DNA of 38,801 nucleotides from Candidatus Mailhella merdavium (GTDB lineage: Bacteria > Desulfobacterota > Desulfovibrionia > Desulfovibrionales > Desulfovibrionaceae), in NCBI GenBank assembly GCA_019119045.1, contig DWXS01000073.1, positions 1-38,801 on the forward strand. The letters run 5' to 3'. Position numbers and translations under genes: made by a program. Position 1 is the stretch's first letter. Every line of letters begins with the position of its first letter. Shown here piece by piece: positions 17,721 through 24,929 of this stretch. The notes below the pieces were generated by a model that ran no database searches, was not told where the DNA came from, and saw only the letters and a list, made by a program, of their open reading frames with translations.

Positions 17721-18753
17721 TAAAAACGGAACCTTTCCGGTTCCCGTACAATCCCCCCCGCACATCTGAACGACATGCGTTTCTCATAGCTGGCTGTTTT
17801 TCTCCGAAAACATGCTTCTGAAGGCACAGTTCCGGACGGCATGGCAGGCTCCCCGCCGTGGCGGTCTTCCCGCTCGATCGGATTACCTGTCGACATACCG
17901 AAATACGGCCGATGTTCCGTATCGGTGGACGGCTTCCGGCCGCCCGTTTGCGTCGCCTGCAGGATTCACCGGGGAAGACGGCAAAATATCCCGGGGAGAG
18001 GCAGGAAAGGCGGCAGACCGGAAAAACGCGGCCCTCCCGCCATTCCTGCCTTTCTCCGTCGCCGGCAACGCCGTCCGACGATCGGGATTTCCCCGCCGGG
18101 GCTTCGGAGGCTCGGAGCTTCCTGCCGGGACATGCCCTGACGAAACCGACATGTCCTGCCTGCCGCGTGGAGTTTCCTGACATGGGGGCTGAACCTTGTC
18201 GCCCCGCATTCCGGACAGCGGGCCTGCGCTTTCGCCGCGGGCAGTACGGCATCCGATATTCTGCCTTCTTCCTTAATAGAATGATGGAATGAGACTGTCT
18301 TTCCGATAGTCCTGCGGACTTCCCCGCCTGTTCCTGTACGTCGCTCGGCATTCGCCCGGCCGCTCCTTCCTGCCCGCTGCTTCAGATCCGCAGGACAGGC
18401 CCTCGCCCAGACATTCCGCAGAACATTCTCCCGTCAGGCAGTCCGGCAGGACCCGTCCGGAAGACAGGGTGAGGCGGAACGTCGTGCGGAGAAGGGCGGC
18501 GTTTTCTTTCCTTCCTGTGGAGAATTGTGCGGCTCCTCATGCAGCGGAAGGGGAAGCGCGAAAAATGTGCAGAGAGTCCGGAAAGAACAGGGAGGAGCGG
18601 CGCAAAGACGGGAAATTCAGGAAAGAGAAACGCCGAGGAATGGGGAGGGGAACTTTCCCTCCCTGTTTCTGTCCTGACAGCCCCGTTTGCCGTCATGCGG
18701 ATTTTGCCGATGCGGCGGTATTGGATATTTTCGGCATATCGGCAAAAAAAAGC
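17721..18753. other. Long intergenic region TetR-tRNA-Met
   Basis: About 1 kb without a credible gene. A GGAACC/GGTTCC hairpin at 17728-17744 just past the regulator stop may be a weak terminator, with no T tract. Bases 18460-18660 are strikingly purine-rich on the plus strand. Open frames are low-information shadows. Confidence 0.4.
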
Positions 18754-18782
18754 TTGCCATATGGAAAGGCTCCTGCTATACC
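18754..18782 (+). promoter_or_regulatory. Promoter of tRNA-Met
   Basis: TTGCCA and TATACC are separated by exactly 17 nt and end 29 nt before the mature tRNA. Confidence 0.65.
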
Positions 18783-18811
18783 TTCTTCTCGCGATGATTC
18801 TTCGCGAATGT

Positions 18812-18888
18812 GGCAAGGTAGCTCAGTTGGTCAGAGCATACGGTTCATACCCGTAGTGTCGAGAGTTCAAATCTCCCCCTTGCTACCA
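18812..18888 (+). tRNA. tRNA-Met (anticodon CAT)
   Basis: 77 nt with encoded CCA. The acceptor stem pairs GGCAAGG with CCTTGCT, the D arm is GCTC-AGTTGGTCA-GAGC, the anticodon stem is TACGG/CCGTA with loop TTCATAC (anticodon 18846-18848), and the T arm carries GTTCAAAT. The paired first base pair and the lack of three G-C pairs in the anticodon stem argue against the initiator; elongator Met is most likely, with tRNA-Ile(CAT) less so. Confidence 0.95.
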
Positions 18889-18898
18889 TAAAAACAAT

Positions 18899-18929
18899 AA
18901 GAGGTTCAGGAATTCCTGAACCTCTTTTT
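18899..18929 (+). terminator. Terminator of tRNA-Met
   Basis: A perfect palindrome at 18899-18926 (arms AAGAGGTTCAGG and CCTGAACCTCTT) runs into TTTTT, ten nt after the tRNA. Confidence 0.93.
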
Positions 18930-19265
18930 CGTTATGAAGGCCCCGCTTCATGGAAAGAACAGCGGCTTCGGGGCAGGGCCGTCATCAGAGCGCGGAACAG
19001 CGTTTTTGCCGGGACGACAGGCCCTGCCTTCCATCAAAAGAGCCTCCTTCCGTCCGCGCCGCCCTGTGCGCCTCGTGACTCTGCCCGCGCTGTGTTGCCT
19101 GCCGACGTGAGAGACGCCGTCCGATATGATGCCGCCCATATTCATGAGCAAATATTATACAATCATTCTGATCATGTGTATAAATTTTATGCAAATTGGA
19201 AGGTGTATCGAGTAAAAAAGTGTCAGGATGAAAATTAAATTAATAATTTCAATATATTTCATAAT
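18930..19265. other. AT-rich intergenic region upstream of the sigma-54 promoter
   Basis: No gene recognised. From about 19140 the DNA is strongly AT-rich, which suits bending between an upstream activator site and a sigma-54 promoter. The block TTTCAATATATTT near 19250 loosely resembles an IHF site. Confidence 0.4.
19155..19183. promoter_or_regulatory. Inverted repeat, candidate upstream activator site
   Basis: Perfect 7-bp arms TTATACA and TGTATAA are separated by 15 nt, about 83 nt upstream of the -24 element. Size and position fit an enhancer for a sigma-54 activator, but this is AT-rich DNA. Confidence 0.35.
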
Positions 19266-19281
19266 TGGCACAAGTCTTGCT
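19266..19281 (+). promoter_or_regulatory. Sigma-54 (-24/-12) promoter
   Basis: TGGCAC (19266-19271) and TTGCT (19277-19281) match the RpoN consensus, and the diagnostic GG and GC are separated by exactly 10 nt. Transcription would start near 19292. An alternative reading is an extended -10 sigma-70 site (TGCTATATG), but no -35 supports it. Confidence 0.75.
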
Positions 19282-19291
19282 ATATGTCTGG

Positions 19292-19616
19292 GCAAAGCGA
19301 CATTCTCCCCCTCTGAAAGGTGCGTCGCCCCGTTGTACCGGGAATATGTCCATCTGCGGTGGACGTGAACGGGGCGACGCCATTTCAGCGTCAGCTTGCT
19401 GGCATGAAATTTTCCGCTGTTGCGCTTTTCGGAAAATGGCTGACGGGGCTTAGGCTCCGGGGGGATTGAGGCATCTGAATCCCGTCGGAAGCCTCCGCCA
19501 TATATTCAGGGGAATCAGGCACCCTTCCAACGCCTTTTCCATAAACTCCTCTCCTCCTTCTCGTGAAAGACGCCGAAAGGCCATCCCCTCCGGATTCTCC
19601 GGAGGGGATTTTTTTT
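19292..19616 (+). ncRNA. Candidate structured noncoding RNA, sigma-54 driven
   Basis: About 325 nt from the predicted start to a strong terminator. Paired elements in order: CTGAAA (19313-19318) with TTTCAG (19383-19388) enclosing a perfect 13-bp helix, 19322-19334 with 19368-19380, capped by GTCCA/TGGAC (19348-19352, 19360-19364). Next, CGTCAGC (19389-19395) with GCTGACG (19439-19445) encloses ATTTTCCG/CGGAAAAT. Then a long hairpin spans 19452-19494 (AGGCT, CCG and GGGATT paired with AATCCC, CGG and AGCCT). Last is the terminator at 19583-19616. The first two domains stack directly. It is GC-rich against AT-rich flanks. It does not match tmRNA, RNase P, SRP or the riboswitch cores I know; a 6S-like role cannot be ruled out. 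A 35-codon frame from ATG 19345 lacks a good ribosome site. Confidence 0.6.
19583..19616 (+). terminator. Strong intrinsic terminator of the candidate RNA
   Basis: A perfect 12-bp stem (ATCCCCTCCGGA with TCCGGAGGGGAT) around a 3-nt loop is followed by eight T. Confidence 0.93.
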
Positions 19617-20286
19617 ATGATTGTACCGACGCGGAAAAAATGAGCCTCAACGGGACTGAAAAAAGAAAATTTTCAGGGGGCTTAAGGCGTTATCGGCAGA
19701 TATTTTTCAAACGGCATATTTTTTTCATCATTCCCAACCCAGCGTGATAAATGGGCATATTCGATTTTCGGTATAAAAATACCTTATCTGATCCAAAAAT
19801 ATGGAGTCCGGAAATTTATTTCCAGATTCAATTATTTCTATATAATTGTTACTGATGTTGATATATCTCTGTAAATGAAATAGATATAAAGAAAATTATT
19901 ATGCTTTCGAGTGTATAAAACATGTCGTGAAAATATTAAAACAGACATATTGCATAGCCATATCGAGTGATTTGTTGTATGGGCGGCTTCGCTTTCTTCA
20001 GTGCATATGCCCGTCCTATGCAGTTTGGGAAAAATTTATCATATCGTGCATGTCAAGTTATATTAATAACAAACCGGCGATATATTGTCACAACCCATTG
20101 AACATTCATAAGATGTTGGTATATGGCCTATAGGAAAAAAAATAAAAAAATTGCTGGAAAAAAGTGGCGTAACATCGTACTCTGAAAAAAAGATACCTTT
20201 TCCCTCCAGACCAGGCTGATGAGAAAAGGGGCTTTTGCTCCAGGGCGTCGCCCGGGGGATACCTTCCGAACAAAAGAGAGTTGCGC
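19617..20286. other. AT-rich leader region before the Rnf operon
   Basis: 670 nt, strongly AT-rich to about 20190, with no credible gene: a 68-codon frame at 19927-20133 has no ribosome site or family likeness. It presumably carries the control region of the operon. The word GATACCTT occurs twice (near 20190 and 20258). Confidence 0.45.
20085..20125 (+). promoter_or_regulatory. Possible promoter of the Rnf operon
   Basis: TTGAAC (20098-20103) and TATATG (20120-20125) are 16 nt apart, about 160 nt before the cytochrome start. TTGTCACAA at 20085-20093, a near-palindrome just upstream of the -35, could be an FNR/CRP-type or Rex-like half operator. Both are tentative. Confidence 0.35.
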
Positions 20287-20658
20287 GTGGAAAAAAAATT
20301 TTATCCCATCACGCTGTTGACCGTGCTGCTGGCCGTTTTTGCCGTTGGAGCATATGTGTGGCCTCAGGCGGAAGAAGACGTGCCGACCAGAATTTTGTTG
20401 GATAACAAGGGCGGAAAGATTGTGTACGAACACAAGGTCCATGCCGAAGGCTACGGACTGGAGTGTTCGACCTGCCACCATTACGAAAACCTGGAAAACG
20501 GCGTCACTGCCTGCGGCGAATGTCACAACGCGCTGACGGCCGAATACGATCTGCCTGACAGAATGGAGGCCTTCCATCTGAGATGTATGGGGTGTCATGA
20601 GGAAGTCGGTTCCGGCCCCTATGAACAGGATCAATGTAACCAGTGTCACCTGAAGTGA
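20287..20658 (+). CDS. Membrane-anchored tetraheme class III cytochrome c, first gene of the Rnf operon
   Basis: A 123-residue protein with an N-terminal hydrophobic segment (about 7-25) that exports or anchors it, then four c-haem sites: Cys60-Cys63-His64, Cys76-Cys79-His80, Cys100-Cys103-His104 and Cys117-Cys120-His121. Exactly four other histidines exist (49, 52, 65, 97), as needed for bis-His ligation of all four haems, and their placement follows cytochrome c3. GTG 20287 is chosen because GAGAG lies six nt upstream; a TTG at 20281 would be too close. The gene ends eight nt before rnfC, so it probably exchanges electrons between the Rnf complex and periplasmic redox partners. Confidence 0.9.
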   Translation: MEKKFYPITLLTVLLAVFAVGAYVWPQAEEDVPTRILLDNKGGKIVYEHKVHAEGYGLECSTCHHYENLENGVTACGECHNALTAEYDLPDRMEAFHLRCMGCHEEVGSGPYEQDQCNQCHLK

Positions 20659-20665
20659 GGCACCC

Positions 20666-21856
20666 ATGACGGTTCGTTTTCAAATCATGCGCGATCCGCG
20701 CTTTCATCTGCTTCATCAGGTTACCCAGAGGTTCAGCAACGGCCCGGAAGGGGAGGAATACAGGCTGGCGCGAGCCGGTTTTGTCCTCGAGGAAACGCTC
20801 AAGAAGAAATCGGAAGTATATCCGGGAATGCTGCTCGCCACCCATCCGGAACCGGATATGGGGAATCTGTACTGTCCTGTCCGCGGCGTCGTTTCCGAAA
20901 TCAACGAACGCTACATCATCATCGCGGCAACGGCTCCGAAGCCCGACGATCCCGTCGTCCCCACGGAAGATCTCTCTTCCCTTGAAGGTCAGGCTCTGCT
21001 GGACGGCCTCAAGAAAATGGGGGTCGATACCCGTTATCTCAGTCAGAACAAGGAACTGCTGATTGTCAACGGACTCAATCCGGAGCCGGGCATTACCTGG
21101 GCGGAACCCATGCTGGCGACGCATGTGCGTAACCTGCGTTCCGGGCTTGCGCTGCTGCAACGCATATGCCGCGCCAAGCGCGTCGTCATTGCCCTCCCTT
21201 CCGGTATGAACGTGGCCTACGAAGGGCTGGAGGTCGTCCATATCGCGCCGGAATACCCGAACAGCCTCGATCCGCTGGTCATCAAGGCCGTAACCGGGAA
21301 GGAAAATCCTCCGGACGTGGGGATTGTGGGCATTCATACGCTGTGGGGGCTGGGGCGCGTCGTCGTCACCGGCATGCCGCTGACGGAAACGGTGGTCACG
21401 CTCGGCAGTCGGACTCATACGGGCAATTACATCATCAAAAACGGCACCCGGGTCTGCGATCTCATCGCGCACGCCAACGTCAAGGTGAATCCGGGGGATA
21501 CCGTCGTTGTCGGCGGCCCGCTGCGGGGGCAGAGCATTTCTCTGCTGGCGCGGGGGCTGGATAAAAATACGACGGGGCTGTTCATCGTTGAGGCGGATAC
21601 CATTCCTCCCCTGGATGGCGACGTGCAGTGCTGCAATTGCGGCGCATGCTCGCTCGTGTGTCCCGCCCGTCTTTCTCCCGAGATGCTCAGCCGTTATGCG
21701 GAATTTGCCCGCTACGACAAATGCGTGAAAGAGCATATCGACGCATGTATGGAATGCGGTCTGTGCGGCTATGTCTGTCTGGCCAGACGTCCCGTACTGC
21801 AATATATTCGTCTGGCAAAGCACAAGCTTGCGCTTGAAAGCCGGGCCATACGTTGA
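20666..21856 (+). CDS. rnfC: RnfC, electron transport complex subunit (divergent)
   Basis: Peripheral Fe-S subunit of the ion-translocating Rnf complex. Two 4Fe-4S sites are intact: Cys322, Cys325, Cys328, Cys332 and Cys361, Cys364, Cys367, Cys371. The rest aligns with RnfC (VVTGMPLTETVVTLG, NYIIKNGTRVCDLI, GGPLRGQS), but three segments that bind FMN and NADH in ordinary RnfC are altered: the GLGGAxFP loop is replaced around residues 116-126 (KKMGVDTRYLS), NGxECEPY reads NGLNPEPG (135-142), and YPSGGEKQ reads YPNSLDPL (197-204). At 396 residues it is also short. It may not accept electrons from NADH. GTGAGG precedes the ATG. Confidence 0.93.
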   Translation: MTVRFQIMRDPRFHLLHQVTQRFSNGPEGEEYRLARAGFVLEETLKKKSEVYPGMLLATHPEPDMGNLYCPVRGVVSEINERYIIIAATAPKPDDPVVPTEDLSSLEGQALLDGLKKMGVDTRYLSQNKELLIVNGLNPEPGITWAEPMLATHVRNLRSGLALLQRICRAKRVVIALPSGMNVAYEGLEVVHIAPEYPNSLDPLVIKAVTGKENPPDVGIVGIHTLWGLGRVVVTGMPLTETVVTLGSRTHTGNYIIKNGTRVCDLIAHANVKVNPGDTVVVGGPLRGQSISLLARGLDKNTTGLFIVEADTIPPLDGDVQCCNCGACSLVCPARLSPEMLSRYAEFARYDKCVKEHIDACMECGLCGYVCLARRPVLQYIRLAKHKLALESRAIR

Positions 21857-21893
21857 CGCTTGTTCTCAGTTCTCCAACATAAAGGCGAATATC

Positions 21894-22835
21894 ATGCAAA
21901 ATACGCTTCTTGCTGTCAGCGCGCCGCCGTTCTGGCATTGCGGGCGCACCATCTTGAAAAGCAACGTGACCTTTCTTATTGCGCTGTTGCCTGCGGTGAT
22001 CATGGCAGGAGTCAACTGGGGAATTCCCGCGCTGCGGGTCATGGCTCTTTCCGCCGCAACCGCTGTTGCCGCCGAAGCTCTGGGGTCGCGCATGACGGGG
22101 CGGCCCCTGCGCATAGATAATTTTGACGCCGTGCTTATCGGGCTGCTCTTCGCCTTCATGTTGCCCGCCTCTGCGCCCTGGTGGCTGGTGATGTTCGGTT
22201 CGGCCGTCAGTATCCTGATCGGAAAGATTGCGTTCGGCGGGCTGGGAACAAGCCCTCTGTGTTCTCCGCTGATAGGCTGGGCCGCATTGTTCATCTCCTG
22301 GCCTCTGTTCATGGATCCCAATACGGCCGAACTGACGACGAGCTTCATCGACCCGCTGGTCCGGCTCAAATATTTCGGCGCGGCGGCCGTTCAGGATCTG
22401 AATCTTGCGGATCTTCTGCTGGGCCGTCAGATCGGCGCGCTCGGCGCGTCTCAGATTGCAGCCCTGCTGATCGGAGGGATCTTTCTCTGCGCCCGGGGCG
22501 TGGTGCGCTGGGAAATTCCCTTCAACTTCCTCATCGGCGTTGCCGCTACGGCCGCCGTGTTCCACATTGCCTGGCCGGAGCAGTATGCCTCTCCGCTTTT
22601 CCATCTGCTGACGGGTTCCACCGTGTTCGGCGCCTTTTTCCTGGCAACGTTCATGTCCTGTTCGCCCAACAGGGAACTTCCCATGATTCTTTACGGGCTC
22701 ATAGGGGGCGTTCTGGTGGTGCTGATCCGCAATTTCGGCGCGTATGCGGACGGCGTGCCCTTTGCCATACTGCTGATCAACCTTCTCATGCCGCAGCTTG
22801 AGATGATCCGGCCGAAACCGTTCGGAGGTCGCTGA
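21894..22835 (+). CDS. rnfD: RnfD, membrane subunit of the Rnf complex
   Basis: A 313-residue polytopic membrane protein that helps carry electrons and ions through Rnf. Family landmarks are an Asp-containing block before a glycine-leucine-rich helix ending LPASAPWW (about 82-104) and the TGSTVFGAFFLAT helix (240-252). Where most RnfD have a DPVTSPxT-like sequence after that helix this one reads FMSCSPNRE, and I cannot identify the threonine that carries covalent FMN in other RnfD. ATG 21894 has AAAGG upstream; longer in-frame starts inside rnfC are rejected. rnfG follows immediately. Confidence 0.93.
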   Translation: MQNTLLAVSAPPFWHCGRTILKSNVTFLIALLPAVIMAGVNWGIPALRVMALSAATAVAAEALGSRMTGRPLRIDNFDAVLIGLLFAFMLPASAPWWLVMFGSAVSILIGKIAFGGLGTSPLCSPLIGWAALFISWPLFMDPNTAELTTSFIDPLVRLKYFGAAAVQDLNLADLLLGRQIGALGASQIAALLIGGIFLCARGVVRWEIPFNFLIGVAATAAVFHIAWPEQYASPLFHLLTGSTVFGAFFLATFMSCSPNRELPMILYGLIGGVLVVLIRNFGAYADGVPFAILLINLLMPQLEMIRPKPFGGR

Positions 22836-22836
22836 T

Positions 22837-23412
22837 ATGGCATCCATCGTACGCATGATTCTCGTGTTGTCCCTGCTCTGCGCCTCCTCCGGCTTCATTC
22901 TTTCCTATCTGAAGATGACCACGGCCGGCAGAATCGAGGAGCAGGTGCTGACCTATGTGCAGGGGCCGGCTCTGGCTCAGGTCTTTCCCGACGCTGAAAA
23001 TATTCCTCTTGTCGAGCGTCATGTCTTTACCTTGCCGGACGGCCGGAATGTGACGGTTTTTCCGGCCCGCAGAGGCGGGAAGCTGTACGGCGTCGCTCTG
23101 GAAAACAGCGCGCCCGGCTTCGGCGGAGATATCAGCGTGCTGACCGGATTTGACGCCACGCGCGACGCGCTCGTCGGCATAGGCATCACCACCATGAAGG
23201 AAACGCCCGGCATAGGAACGCAGGTAACGAACGCCTCGTTTACGGATCAGTTCCGCGGCGCCGCGCTTCCCGTCGGGCTTTCTTCGGACGGGGGCGGTAT
23301 CGACGCCATTTCCGGCGCGACCATTTCCTCCTCGGGCGTGGTCAGTGCCGTGGCGAAGGCCTCGCAGGATTATGCCCAGCTTAAGGATCAGATACTGGCC
23401 TTCTGGCAGTAA
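22837..23412 (+). CDS. rnfG: RnfG, periplasmic flavoprotein subunit
   Basis: A 191-residue protein with one N-terminal membrane helix (about 4-26) and a periplasmic FMN-binding domain. The SGAT motif at 159-162 marks Thr162 as the site where FMN is attached by a phosphoester bond, the reaction of ApbE, encoded at the operon's end. GGAGG sits nine nt before ATG 22837, one base after the rnfD stop. It probably links the membrane flavin to the tetraheme cytochrome. Confidence 0.95.
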   Translation: MASIVRMILVLSLLCASSGFILSYLKMTTAGRIEEQVLTYVQGPALAQVFPDAENIPLVERHVFTLPDGRNVTVFPARRGGKLYGVALENSAPGFGGDISVLTGFDATRDALVGIGITTMKETPGIGTQVTNASFTDQFRGAALPVGLSSDGGGIDAISGATISSSGVVSAVAKASQDYAQLKDQILAFWQ

Positions 23413-23525
23413 AGCCTTTCCGACCGGGGCGGACGCTCCGGGAGAGACGCAGGAATAAACATGACTGTTGCGCGTCGCGCGCATTTGCAAAGTTCGATGA
23501 ACAGGCTGTGTTCCAAGGAGATACT

Positions 23526-24215
23526 ATGCCCGGCACGTTATGGAAAGAATTCAGTAAGGGTCTCTGGAAGGAACTTCCTCCGTTCCGGCTTGTGCTGGGC
23601 CTGTGCCCCGTGCTTGCCGTGACGAAATCCGCCAGTACCGGCCTCGGCATGGGAATGGCCGTCATTTTTGTGCTTGTGCTTTCCAATATGATTATTTCGC
23701 TTGTGCGGAACATCATTCCCAAAAAGGTGCGCATTGCCTGCTTTATCGTCATTTCCGCCTCGCTGGTGGTGGCGGTTGAGCTGCTGATGCAGGCCTATGC
23801 CTATCCTCTGTATCAGTCGCTGGGCATCTTCGTTCCGCTCATCGTGGTGAACTGCATCATCCTCGGAAGAGCAGAGGCCTTTGCCGGCAAAAACCCGGTG
23901 CTGCCTTCCATTGCGGACGGTCTGGGCATGGGGCTGGGATACACCGTCTCGCTTACCTTCCTCGGCGGCATACGGGAACTTTTCGGGGCCGGCGCGCTGT
24001 TCGGCACGCAGGTCATGCCGTCCGGATTCCAGCCGTTCACCTTTATGGTCGAGGCTCCCGGGGCCTTTGTCTGCCTCGGTCTCATTCTGGCGGCCATGAA
24101 CTACCTCACCGCCCACATGGCGCGGCGCAGAGGAGAGGAAGTGCCCACTTCCGCTCATTCCGGCTGCGGCGGCTGCGCGGCATGTTCCCGCCTGAATTCC
24201 CCCGCACAGCAATGA
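23526..24215 (+). CDS. rnfE: RnfE, membrane subunit, with a Cys-rich tail
   Basis: A 229-residue integral membrane protein homologous to RnfE/NqrD, with about six helices and the typical LGLCPVLAVTKSASTGLGMG, FVPLIVVNCIILGRAEAFA and GGIRELFGAG blocks. The family's inverted-repeat topology partner is RnfA. AAGGAG precedes ATG 23526. The C-terminus carries Cys214-x2-Cys217-x2-Cys220 in a hydrophilic tail after the last helix, a feature I do not know from standard RnfE; it could bind metal or form disulfides. Confidence 0.94.
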   Translation: MPGTLWKEFSKGLWKELPPFRLVLGLCPVLAVTKSASTGLGMGMAVIFVLVLSNMIISLVRNIIPKKVRIACFIVISASLVVAVELLMQAYAYPLYQSLGIFVPLIVVNCIILGRAEAFAGKNPVLPSIADGLGMGLGYTVSLTFLGGIRELFGAGALFGTQVMPSGFQPFTFMVEAPGAFVCLGLILAAMNYLTAHMARRRGEEVPTSAHSGCGGCAACSRLNSPAQQ

Positions 24216-24338
24216 ACTTCCGGAAGTCAGATGTTCTGAACGGTATAAAATGCTTATATATTCCGGCTAGTTCAGGGAATCCGGAGAACAGCCTGCGTTC
24301 AGTCGGAGTTCGGGTAAATCCCCGGTAAAGGAGTCCCG

Positions 24339-24914
24339 ATGGATATTTTTCAGCTCTTCATTTCCGCCATTTTCGTCAATAATATCGTTCTTGCGCAATA
24401 TCTGGGCAACTGCCCCTATCTTGGATGCTCCAAGGATCGCGGCGTGGCCTTCGGTATGGGAAGCGCCGTCGTCTTCGTCACCATCATGGCGACGCTGTTC
24501 ACCTGGCTGATTCAGACTCTCGTCCTCGTCCCCCTCGGCGTCGAATATCTCCAGACGCTGGCCTTCATTCTGGTCATTGCCGCGCTGGTGCAGTTTGTGG
24601 AAATGTTCCTCAAAAAGCTCATTCCGCCGCTGTACAAATCGCTGGGGATCTTTCTGCCTCTCATCACCACCAACTGCTGCGTACTCGGGATCGCGCTTCT
24701 GGTGCAGCGCAAGCAGTACAGCCTGGGAACCTCTCTGGCCTACGCGCTGGCCTCGACTCTGGGTTTCATGCTGGCGTTGCTGCTCATGTCGGGCATACGG
24801 GAGCGTCTTGACACCTGCCGGGTTCCCAATGCCCTCAAGGGAACGCCCATCGCGTTGATCATGGCGGGGCTTATGTCCCTGGCCTTCATGGCGTTTCGCG
24901 GTATGGCCGCTTAG
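24339..24914 (+). CDS. rnfA: RnfA, membrane subunit of the Rnf complex
   Basis: A 191-residue six-helix membrane protein, very close to RnfA/NqrE: FVNNIVLAQYLGNCPYLG near the start and LGIFLPLITTNCCVLGIALL centrally, with the two cysteines (in NNIV...NC and TTNCC) placed to hold the membrane 2Fe-2S cluster shared with RnfE. AAAGGAG precedes the ATG. The 123-nt gap after rnfE is larger than elsewhere in the operon and contains CGGTATAAAATG, so an internal promoter is possible. Confidence 0.96.
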   Translation: MDIFQLFISAIFVNNIVLAQYLGNCPYLGCSKDRGVAFGMGSAVVFVTIMATLFTWLIQTLVLVPLGVEYLQTLAFILVIAALVQFVEMFLKKLIPPLYKSLGIFLPLITTNCCVLGIALLVQRKQYSLGTSLAYALASTLGFMLALLLMSGIRERLDTCRVPNALKGTPIALIMAGLMSLAFMAFRGMAA

Positions 24915-24929
24915 TTCAAGGAGATTCGC

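Noticed and set aside
19265-19453. 62-codon frame inside the candidate RNA
   Set aside because: Its start lies within the sigma-54 promoter, it has no ribosome site, and the sequence is dominated by RNA helices.
19927-20133. 68-codon frame before the Rnf operon
   Set aside because: GTG start, no ribosome site and no family likeness; AT-rich chance frame.
18812-20286. Integrated element at tRNA-Met
   Set aside because: AT-rich DNA follows the tRNA, but there is no integrase and no repeat of the tRNA 3' end in the window.
20504-21823. 439-codon minus-strand frame opposite rnfC
   Set aside because: His/Arg-rich antisense shadow; rnfC is unambiguous.
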